From Ooceraea biroi (taxonomy: Eukaryota; Arthropoda; Insecta; Hymenoptera; Formicidae), in NCBI RefSeq assembly GCF_003672135.1, contig NC_039513.1, positions 10,974,833-11,038,832 of the forward strand: a stretch of 64,000 bases of DNA, given 5' to 3'. Within the stretch, counting starts at the first letter, position 1. Each line of letters starts with the position of its first letter. Shown here piece after piece: positions 12,601 through 22,667 of the stretch. The notes under the pieces were generated by a model. That model ran no database searches. It had not been told where the DNA came from and saw nothing but the letters and a program-made list of their open reading frames with translations. The position numbers and the translations under genes are program-made.

Positions 12601-15340
12601 TTGTGCAGGTAAACCGGTTTCGTTAGCGCGTTTTAGTTAGTCAGATTTTTTTGATCTATTTTTGAATTTTAATCTTTGAAATTTACCGACTTGCAGAGTG
12701 TGGGTGAGCAATAAAATAGCGAAAACTTTTACGCACGAGGTCGCCATGGCTTACAGGCAGGCATTCTCGTTGCGGCAGAGAATGCTCGATTGCATACAAC
12801 ATTTGGAATACTACATGATGGTGGAAGTAGTCGAGCCAAACTGGGTGAAATTTATAAATAAAATGAGCAAGGTAATGATCAAGATTATCTCTCATCGTTA
12901 ACTAAATGATTCATATATTGTTGTATCTTGTCATTATTGTTTTGCACATTTAATTAAATTATAATTAATGTCAGGTCAGTAACGTTGACGACGTACTCAG
13001 CGTGCACCAAGACTTGCAAGACTGTTACTTGAAGGAGTGCATGTTAACGGATCCCGATCTCCTCAGCCGCATCACGGGCATATGCGCCATTTGCATAGAA
13101 TTCTGCAATTTCATACAGGTAAGAAACTTTTGCAGATTTTGATGCGACATGTATTTAATCCGCTGCATGCACAAATTTACACTAATGATTCCTCTAAGTT
13201 GCGAGTATTGTTTCATTTGAATTTCTTACAGCGCCCCTTTCTTTTTATATATCATATAATATATATTTCCAAAACTACTAATAAAAATCTTAGGTCTCAT
13301 GTTCTTTCCTTTGCTTAACAATTATGCAAAAAGCAATGCATCGATTTGTGTGTGTGTGTGTGTGTGTGTATCTATGCAATTAAATTCCTTTTCTAGAAAC
13401 ACACACATACGCACAATATTTGCTTTACAAAAATCCTTAAAAATTAAGATATCAATCTTTAATAGAATAAAATGAGATTATACAAACGTGCATACTGTAA
13501 TGAAGAAAAGAGAGCGGGAGAGAGAGAAAACAATAATGTACAAGACTTCGGTCTATCAAATTTTAATGCTATTTTGCTCATGTTAAGCGTATGAGCCGCT
13601 ACTACATTGATGCCGAATTGACATCCATGATCGGTGCCTGTCAGGAGGATGTCTGTGAATATGAGGTATACTGCAAAAAGCTTTAAGCTCGCCCTCATGC
13701 ATCTCTGTAGTCTTAGAATCATGAAGCATCCCTTTGCAGAGGACGCATCTTTTAGAGATTCTTATTATGTCGTTAAGAACATGTGACTGCCTATATTCAT
13801 TATTCCCTAGATATTAATTATTCCCGATTTGCATGATATGTGTGACTCCCGTTCCAATATCTCAAAAATATTAGTAATTTCTAAATATAGAGATGTGTCT
13901 TGAGGAGTTTCTCGACATTCTATTACATATGTAATATTGCAATATTGCATACATTTATATCGTTCTCGATACATAAAAGGAAGATCAAAGACCTGATTTT
14001 ATTGCATATCTCTATATAATACTATATCTCAAATGTAATAAATGTGAGTTTTTAAATATTTGTTGTGCAAGCATAAAATTAATATATGGCTTGCTAACAA
14101 ATCACTATACGCATATCCTATAAAGATGTCCGGAAAAGATGAAGTAAGTATAAGAATTAGAAGTATATAAAACAATATATATACATATATAGCTATATGA
14201 AACATGCATATCGTGTTTTCTCTTGATAATGTGTACGTATTTATATGTATATTCTCGATTATGTTTGGACTTGATTGTAGTAGAAATTGACTTGATTCAG
14301 AAAATATGATTTTGAAGTGTTACAGGCTTACAAAAGCCTTTATTACAAAATAAACAAGACTGATATTGAATATCAATGCATTTTTAAAAACTATGTATTG
14401 CATTATAAGAACATAGTATGAAAAAAATATGAATTTCTCGATTTATGGAATGGTTTTGTTATAGTTTATATAGGGAAAGAGTTTGTAAATATTTAACGGT
14501 AGAATAGTATTCTATATTGTATTGAGATATCATGCAAGATTGTTATTCTGATGTACATTTTTAAATATGATTTTAAAACCGCGTTATAGTACCTTGAATA
14601 TCTATTTGACTTGTTATCATGAATATCTTGTTATACATGTACAGCTAAGAAAATTATCTCTGCATATTTCACAAAATGTATCAAAATTTTATTGTAAGTA
14701 TATTATTCATTTCTCACAGAATATATTTTTATTCATCTCACGTTTTATGAGAAAATTATTGGGAAAACAAACGCACTTTTATAGTCTTGCAAACGCATGT
14801 GTCTAGCTAATAAAAATTTATCGACACTTTACTATTTATAGTTATATTACTATTAATTACACAATACTTCATTATACCATATCACATTTCTGTTATTCTT
14901 TCAAAATTGCTTCTTAATTTTGTTTTTGCATTATATGCAGAGAGCACATCTTATATAATATATTAGTTAAGACTTTTTCTTTTTTTTTACTAGATTGAGA
15001 ATAATTCTACAGCGAAAGATGGGACAGGAAGCTTCGAGGAAACGATTGTATCGTTGGATGAGAAATTTACTAAAGTATTGACACAACTTCTAGATCGAAT
15101 TTGTAATTTAGGTTGTGACAATAACAATGAAAAACTGCTTAATGTATTATGTCGGTAAGTTCTTGTTTATATTTTCTAATAAAAATTCGTTATTAAATGC
15201 ATGTATTTTTTATATGTTTCTCCTCTTTACTCTGTAATATTGCTTTGTATTTCAGGCTTGACTTCAACATGTTTTACACTGACATACTAGTACGTCGAGG
15301 GAGAGAGAAGACCGTCGCACAGCAGGACGTATCTGGCTAG
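9402..15340 (+). CDS. TUBGCP2: Gamma-tubulin complex component 2 (GCP2)
   Basis: Spc97 homologue that binds gamma-tubulin within the gamma-TuSC/gamma-TuRC and nucleates microtubules. Exons: 9402-9454, 9775-9939, 10018-10162, 10281-10446, 10525-10668, 10757-10911, 11018-11146, 11219-11437, 11510-11684, 11844-12037, 12148-12358, 12458-12608, 12697-12871, 12975-13118, 13588-13665, optional 14126-14143, 14994-15154 and 15256-15340. Without the optional exon this gives 849 residues (human about 900). The N-terminus MSEFKLHH and the FLQKYEELKSK motif match GCP2 rather than GCP3. GRIP1 features include LSLQKLWFYIQP, ELCLYLIQAAS, FNVIRQCG and SYFLLAQGDF. GRIP2 features include VALRMSTADSDPYKDDLKPE, KWPVSLIINRKA, QMLFRQLFYCKHVERQLC and the C-terminal RLDFNMFY. 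The donor after 10446 is GTTTGT. Intron 15 (13666-14993) is long and very AT-rich. Confidence 0.95.
9631..9663. repeat. (CT)n microsatellite
   Basis: About 16 CT units in intron 1 of the GCP2 gene, preceded by a pyrimidine-rich run that helps form a long polypyrimidine stretch. Confidence 0.95.
13347..13369. repeat. (TG)n microsatellite
   Basis: About 11 TG units inside a GCP2 intron. Confidence 0.95.
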
Positions 15341-15987
15341 TAATACATCATCTCGTCTGCGCTGATTCATCCACAAAAAATGTATAGATCTGCGATAATA
15401 ATTTAATTATAAATCTTGAAAAGATTTTTACCTTATTTACACTCACATGATGAAAAGAATTATATTATAAATTTCAAAAACTACATATCTTTTTTATCAT
15501 CGTGAATTATATTTATTAAGTATGATCACAGTTATTAAAAAAATCGCTGATAGTTATGAAACTAACGGTAAAAAAAAACAGCTTTAAATGCGTTTACACA
15601 TTTGTCGTACATTAGAAATCGATATGCAGCGATATATATACAATATATGTACATGCTTGATTGCTTGTACATCGTGTAATACGTAGGTATAAGTTATGTT
15701 GATTAGGATTATTGTATCGAGTTTAATGGCACATTTACACGCATTTACTTAATTAACCCTACACTTAGAATAATAAAATGTAACATATATTTAGCACAAA
15801 TACCACATATTGTTCAACATTGGTTTACTTTATAAAATTAAATTTCATACAATAGACTGCTTATAAAAAGTACGTTTTTATCAAAAGTATTTTATAAAAC
15901 TAAGTTTTGGAGCATATCCAAAGTAATATACCCAAAGAACAGGCATCTTCAATCTCCATAATTCTAATTTTTCTCATTTCATTAATT
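15341..15987. other. Intergenic, tail-to-tail GCP2 / painless
   Basis: AT-rich 3' UTR sequence for both genes. No structure recognised. Confidence 0.55.
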
Positions 15988-18803
15988 TTATCTTTCCCTC
16001 ACAGATTCCAATGTATTATTAACATTATTATTCTGAAAAGCGAGCTTTACAGTATTCAAAGTGACTTCCATCGCCGCCAGCTTTTCCTGCAGATTGTTCA
16101 ACGCGATTATTATCTTTTCGTTATCAGACAATTTGTCGTTATTGTAAATAATTTGCTTAGCTTCTTTAATTATGTTAGGGTCCATCCTCAGGGTGGTCCA
16201 ATGTTTATCGCGATTTACGGACTCGCCGCGAACATATTTTTCATAATTCCTGCAATCGCCGTAAGTGTCCAAGCAATCGTTTGGCTTGATGCTGATCTTG
16301 CCATCTCTCAGATAGCGTGGAAACAAAAGGATCCTCCTGGTGAGGAAGCCGAATGGATTCCAGCGGAATAAACGCGAGCTACCACAGCAAGACCAACGCT
16401 TAAACGGCTCGCCAATCGCTACGTCTTCCATGTAGGAGATCAGACGTATCCGGGAGATGAGCCCGACCAGCTCGGCCTTGCACAGGATGTCGGCAGTGTC
16501 GCTAACTGCCAAGCCATTGAGCAAATTGAACAGCACAATGGCAATGAGGAAGACAAACATCACGAAGACGAAGCGGCTCCAAACGGGGTGCGAGACGAAT
16601 GGGATGTCGTTCGCGTCGAACTCGCCGGTAAGCATAATGACGGTCTTGAAGAGGGAGCGACCGGGATCGGGGAAGCTCGTGTCGTCGCCGTCCTTGAAGA
16701 GCGTGTAGAAGGCCAGGGCGAAGGCAAGGATGAGGAACGCGTAGGGGAAGAGAAAGCGCATAAAGTTAAGAGAAACTGTCCGGAACATCTCGATGCCGGT
16801 GGACATACGCGGATGTTGGCTGATCAGAATCACTAGTTCCCAAGCGGACAGCAGAATCGCCACGGCGCCGACCTGAAGCCCAGCACCACACAGCAGGGCG
16901 AAAGTCAGAGCAATCAGCAAGCCCTCCAGCCAGTTTTCAAAGTTTGTCACGTAATTCCAAGGACTGGAAATGAACTGGAGAACCTCTCGGAAAAAGAAGA
17001 GCAACGACAACATTGTCGTGAACATCCACAGCAAACTATTCCGGTATCGAGCAATCCGCAAGGTACTTCCCAAGGCCGTATCAAGACTATCATTGGTCAC
17101 CTGCGTTCCATTCTCATTTGATGGACTGTCGTAGGTCATGCTGAGGATGTAGGCATTCAACAAGAGGTAGAAGACAACGTAAAAGGCGAAATTTGCGTAG
17201 AGGATGTACCGTATCCGGTGCCACTTGATATAGAGGAAGGACGAGAGTAGCGGATGTTTGAGCAGATGTTTGTGACAACACTTGCAGGCCATGTACTTGA
17301 ACAGGTCCATTTCACGAGTTACCCGGCAAGTTTTCTCGTGCTCAGTGGGTGCATCGTGTGGCATCAGGCAGCGATAGTTGAACTCGAGCGTGTACTCGTT
17401 CGTCCGTTCCTTTCGCGTCTGGAGACAGTCGTCGAAGTAGCGCGACAGGATACCTCCCGGAATATCAGCGACAGGCGGTACATTGAACTTGTTCATGTGG
17501 CCAATATAACTGCCCCGTTCGAGAAGCAAAGTCACTGCCTCGCGGCAACCTGCCCTGGCTGCGTAGTGCAACGGCGTGTTGCCTTTACCTGTAAGATAAG
17601 TACACGATTTCTGGTGGGAACTGAGATTTACAAATATGAAGTAAGAAAAGAAATTAATTTTCATCTTATCTATTTTGATCTACAGGTTGCAGGTAGTATT
17701 AGCAGGTACTACTCACTGTCAGTGCAACGAACGTCCACGTTTTCCTGCTCGAGGATCAACTTGAGGCATTCCAGACGATCGGACGTATTATCGATGCCTC
17801 GTTTCCCCGGCATCCCCAGCTCCAGACAAGCATCCAGGATCAGATAATTGGCCACCTCGGGCTTCACATTCAACAGTTCTCGGAGAATAGCGCGATGACC
17901 CTGCTGAACAGCCATCTGCGCGGCCTTCTTCACGCTAAATAGACCTCCCCTGCATTTTTCCAAGATTCCCAGCACAGCTTCGTAAAAATTGCGTTGCGCC
18001 GCCATCTCCAGTAAGTCCTCGGCGACGTCATGAAGAATCTCCAACTCAATAAGCTCCAGACTCCGCAGAAAATTCGTCTCATCGTTCGCGATCAGGTAAT
18101 ACTTGAGATCATGCCCGTTCATCTTCCGATCCTCTTGCTTCGGCGGCAGCAACAGGTCCGGCAGCTTCTTCTCGATCACCTCACGCGTGGTCTGCCCGTT
18201 GTAGTCCCTGTAACTGTCCAAGTCCGGAGATTGCCTGCATCTCTGCAGTATTAGCTCCGTCATATCGCGCTGGCCTCTCATCGCCGCCAAGTGAAGAGCC
18301 GTCAGACCTTTGCTGTCAGGTATACTAGCGCTGGCACCTTTGTCTAGCAGCAGACCAGCGCACGCTAGGTTTTTCTTCCTCACCGCGATGTGCAGAGCCG
18401 TTTGCTGGCCCGCTTCGAGATTCGGGTTGATCGTCAGCTCCGCTAACAGAGCCGCCAATGCGTCCACGTGTCCGCCCTCGGTGGCGAAGTGGATAGGGGC
18501 GCGATTATGCGCCTCGTTCACCCTGTTGGGCTCCGCACCCTTGTGCAATAAAAACGCCACGAACTCCGCCAAGCCATTTCTGCTGGCTATGTCAAGACAC
18601 GTCTCCTCGGAACGATCGGGGTAAACGTAATTGATGTTCAGAGTAGGTGGTTGCTTCTTTAAGTTGTGCTCTACCAATTTTTTGAACGAACGGAAGTCTC
18701 TGGATCGTAAAGCATTCAGTAAAAGCTTGTAGAGAACTTGCGTGCTGGTGGAGGAGGAATCGTAGACGTTGAGCAGGCGCTCCTGCGCCTCTTCAACATC
18801 CAT
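15988..18803 (-). CDS. pain: TRPA channel painless
   Basis: Cation channel of the TRPA family, in flies required for noxious heat, chemical and mechanical sensing. Two coding exons, 18803-17717 and 17588-15988, join as GAC A|GT and give 895 residues (fly 913). The N-terminal half holds ankyrin repeats, for example ETCLDIASRNGLAEFVAFLL, APIHFATEGGHVDALAALL, TALHIAVRKKNLACAGLLL and TPLHYAARAGCREAVTLLL. The membrane region begins after LLKHPLLSSFLYIKWHRIRY and carries six hydrophobic helices. The pore-loop region reads FKTVIMLTGEFDANDIPF and is followed by IVLFNLLNGLAVSDT, both diagnostic of painless. The C-terminus is cytoplasmic and ends in a Leu-rich segment. I start at the ATG at 18803 because a splice acceptor (ACTTCCAG) ends just upstream at 18812. 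This implies a 5' UTR intron; an in-frame ATG at 18842 lies before that acceptor. The GC content of the exons is well above that of the surroundings. Confidence 0.93.
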
Positions 18804-21454
18804 TTTGATATCTGGAAGTAGAGTATTAAACTTAGAAAACATTATTTAATATTAGAGAGAAGATATTTGTAATATCACTATTGAATTATTTTGAGAAACA
18901 AGCAAAGAATATCTAAAATTTATTTCAATGAAAAAAGCAGACTGCTTGATTTGTCGAGTAAGCTTCCATTCCTCGCGTGAGAAGCTTCTCGTGGAAGCAT
19001 GCAAGATCAGATGAGCAGGCAGAAAAAAATGACACATCGTCGTACGTCGCAATACACATTTGCAAAGCTATCTCATGCGTGGGTGCAGGAGCTGCCGCCA
19101 CATGACGACCCTGATCATGATCTCACCGCTACAATTCATTGAAATGCCAATTAAGCGTTTCGCTGCGTTATTTTAGTAACTCGCACAAAGCTTCTGCGTC
19201 AGCGGCATTTTTATTTTTCCTTTCATCGCTTTACAATGAAATAAATCGACTTTCTAACTGTGGAATGCGATTGCATCGTTCATTGTGCCTCGCGGCTGTC
19301 CGGATGAGCGTTTCCTGTCGTTAGAATTAATTCGGTTTCGAAACATGCGTAGAATCGAGTCGATTTCCTCGCCTTTTTCGATGTTGATGTTTGAAAACCA
19401 CAATGAGAAAAAGATTGAGACAGATACGAGTTGAAATAGCCGCTTCTAAAATCTCGTTCTAATCTGATATAATCTGATTTTGAGCTTAGGAATGCAACAG
19501 GTGGGAACACCGTTTATGATTAATCGATATCACTTTTGGTATTTTGTCAACCGATTTCTAGAAATAATTTGGTTTCGCGATACATTTTTTCAAAGTACTT
19601 TTGATATCACTAATAATTTCGCTTAGCAATAATGCACAAATTCAATATTTTATCACGATTTTATTACTTCATAATCAAATAACTCTACATACCTTTTCAG
19701 AAAATCTCTTCTTCTTCGTCTTGATCACACGTTATCGCAACGCTGGTTCAACATTTAACATGAAAGAGCACACTCGTATGGTACTTGATCGTTGCACATT
19801 AGGAAGCTGCTCGAAGAAGAAGGCGATCCCGTATTATCTTGTGAAAGGATTAATCTTCTCCCGGACGGAAAACGCCCTGTAGTCACAATTGCAATGGACT
19901 CACTTGGACTTCGCGGCGCATCACGTCACACACACGTTCGTGGCAGATAAAAGCGGATGCACACCGTTACCGTTATTCACAAGTGAATTATCCAACTTAT
20001 ATATTAATATCCAATTTATATGTCAAGTAAATTATTTTCTCCTTGCATATTATTATAATTAATTGCTCTATGCAAAATCACATAAAAAATATTCCACAAT
20101 ATGTACAATGGCTTTTAATGTATCGCCACACCTGAGATTAATAACGCGTGTAAGTGGACATTCTTTGTACTTAATATCTATCGCACCAGCTAGACTAAGC
20201 TGCTCTGCTGACCAGACCGGCTCACGTTGCGATACGGAACGAGACGTGGAGAGAGGGAGAGAGGGGTCGGCGATCAAATGTCCAATACTCGTGGCTCGCA
20301 GCACAGTGCCTCTTTTCACGCAAACATATAAGCTCAACCGGTTCCCTTACGAACAGAAGATCCTTCAGCCTCGTGGATAACACCTCGAGCAAAAAACATG
20401 TCATTACGCAAACGTGATGAGAGAATCATGCGGAGACATAAAATGTTTATATGATTTTCTTTCGTTCTTTCTCTTATTGTGAGAAGAATTTTTAAAATTT
20501 CTGGTCATTTTGTTATTTTTTATAATTAATTAGTACATTGTGGAATATTGGAGTAATGTTGTATCCATGAAATGTGTTCAAAAATATCAAATTATAATTT
20601 TAGAATGACAAATTTGATTGATGTTGCAGTAATCGATACTTTCTTCATTGCAATATTGAAGCAATAACAGTCTCTTAATTATATGGTGGTGATAACAATT
20701 AAATGATGATTAAGTGACAATCAAATAAGAAGACGTTTTTTTATCATTAAAAGATATATATTCAACATATTTTCAATATTGAAAATGAGGTAGCGCGAAA
20801 TGATAGTTTCTCTCCCCTAAGCAAAGAATACTTCCAATTTATCGCGCCGGAGAAAGAAAATAGCTGGAAGCTTCAGTTACTCTATCATTTGCAGGGTAAC
20901 CGTGACGCCAGATTTGGCTGCTTGAATATGATGGTACTGTTCTGTAAGGCTCCATGATTGGAAATACGCGATTTCGAAACCCACGCAAACCCGATGTTCC
21001 CAATCTCCATCCTCGACTTCGCCAACCTTGCGCTGTCCTGGCCATTGAAAAAAAACATCAGCTAAAAGTGGGAACTCACGCCATAGCGCGGACAGCACAG
21101 GTAAAGATTCATAATTCATCCGTAACTTATCATGCAGACGTACTGCATACGATAAGATAATTATTCGTTCGTTCTTCACTGTCAACGTTTCTCCACGTTA
21201 CTGGCAAACAGGTATTACGCTGACTGGACCACCATGACAAACGGCATGTCCACTATGCGAAGAGAAAACTGATTAAAATTAGAAAAAGTATATTCTCGCT
21301 GATGAGGCTGATTCCATTCCGATGAACGAGAAAATTAATAGATTCGATAATGCATCCGCGGAAACTTCAAATTTTTATTTCAATTAATCAGTGGCGGCTT
21401 AACTTTCACTGAGGTAAAGCGAGATGAGAGTTTATCTGCGAATTAATTATAAAA

Positions 21455-21555
21455 AGGCTGCGTTTCGTTATTCACTGCCAGTACTGAAAATCTATAGTAT
21501 ACGCGACGTGAACTATAGATTTTTAGTACTGGCAGTGAATAACGAAACGCAGCCT
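21455..21555. repeat. Fold-back (inverted repeat) with 43-nt arms
   Basis: The left arm at 21455-21497 begins AGGCTGCGTTTCGTTATT. The right arm at 21513-21555 is its reverse complement with a single mismatch, and the spacer is 15 nt. The short loop and near-perfect arms fit a young fold-back element or MITE remnant. No transposase ORF is nearby and a target-site duplication is not clear. Confidence 0.88.
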
Positions 21556-21930
21556 AAATTCCATGCCCTTATTAAAACGCAATTACAATCAATCATCATT
21601 GAATCAATAAAGGAAGGAAATAATTAGAGATGCTGCAGCATTATTAAAAAATTAAATCACTAAAATCAAATAAACAATAAAAATATCGGCAATGCGAGAT
21701 TCCGCCAATATTTATTGCGCACGGATCGTCGGAGAAACCAATTCAATTAGTCATTAATTATACTAAATTCCATGCCCTTATTAAAACGCAATTACATTGA
21801 ATCAATTATCATTGAATCAATAAAGGGAGAAAATAATTAGAGATGCTGCAGCATTATTAAAAAATTAAATCACTAAAATCAAATAAACAATAAAAATACC
21901 AGAAATGCGAGATTTCGCCAATAATTGGCG
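21556..21930. repeat. Tandem duplication of about 0.2 kb, two copies
   Basis: Two diverged copies start AAATTCCATGCCCTTATT at 21556 and 21765, an offset of about 209 bp. They stay alignable through AGAGATGCTGCAGCATTATT and TAAATCACTAAAATCAAATA to the CGAGATTxCGCCAATA segment near 21710 and 21920. Copy 2 differs by an indel in the ATTGAATCAAT segment and by several substitutions. Copy 1 directly abuts the fold-back on its left. Confidence 0.85.
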
Positions 21931-21953
21931 CGCGCGCGCGCGCGCGTGTGTGT
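21928..21953. repeat. (CG)n(TG)n dinucleotide tract
   Basis: An alternating purine-pyrimidine run of nine CG units passes into TG units, at the right end of the second copy of the tandem duplication. Confidence 0.9.
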
Positions 21954-22337
21954 AGTTCAATGATTTTGTATATAAATTTATAGCGTTGCTAGATTTCAAA
22001 ATGAAATAACAATGTCAATTCCTTACATCGGATAAAACGTAAATATTAATAATATAACTAACGTAATTCTATAATTTTATTGCAATATTATATTATATGA
22101 GATACATAATGATATATATATACTATACTTTCGGTTTGTATAAATGTATTTATATTATTAGTTAATCTAGCAGCGCCAAGTTTTTTGTTCTTTGAAAAAT
22201 TGTATACTTCTTATATTTAAAAAATATGTCTTTTATCGAAACTGTTTTAAATTTAATTTTTATTTACTATACATAGTATATAATATAAATTTATATATTA
22301 TATATAAATTACTTCATGATCAACTTTAAAATTTCAG

Positions 22338-22667
22338 TGAGGTACATACACGTATATGATCCGCGAGGAGCATGCACGCGAGGCAATCTGCTTGCAGGCG
22401 TTTGCGCCCGCGGCTTCTCCCGATCACTGCGAATCGCGAAAGGTGGGGAACGCGATTCCGGGAAACAGGCATAACGCATGCCGTGATACCTTTAACTCCT
22501 CAGTCGCAGGTCGACGCGTCTCAGGTGTGCATCTGTGCCAGTACCAAGTGTTTTCAGACGTTTCGTGTGATCGGCGGCAAATTTCGCAAAGACAATCCCG
22601 TCCGTCAGCTGTTCACGGCTCTCGCCGGCGATCCTCACGTTGTTTGCGAACCTCTTGCTGGTACCGA
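22338..22667. other. GC-rich block bounded by splice-like sites
   Basis: The block is conspicuously richer in G+C than its AT-rich neighbours. It is flanked on the plus strand by an acceptor-like TTAAAATTTCAG ending at 22337 and a consensus donor (CCGA then GTAAGT) at 22668. None of the three plus frames is open across the whole 330 bp, but long partial ORFs exist on both strands (a 99-codon plus ORF at 22372-22671, and a minus frame reading through KRFANNVRIAGESREQ). It could be a non-coding or 5' UTR exon of the downstream STPGR gene, an lncRNA exon, or a decayed coding fragment. I recognise no family. Confidence 0.35.

Larger units (their letters stand above)
18813..22337. other. Intergenic / upstream of painless
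   Basis: About 3.5 kb without a supported coding exon. It should contain the painless 5' UTR exon(s) and promoter on the minus strand. Short ORFs occur on both strands but none has family similarity or matching splice sites. It also carries a fold-back repeat, a tandem duplication and a CG/TG tract, listed separately. Confidence 0.5.

Noticed and set aside
16588..16836. Plus-strand ORFs rich in Glu/Gly/Arg opposite painless
   Set aside because: Shadow frames of the painless membrane region; no independent support.
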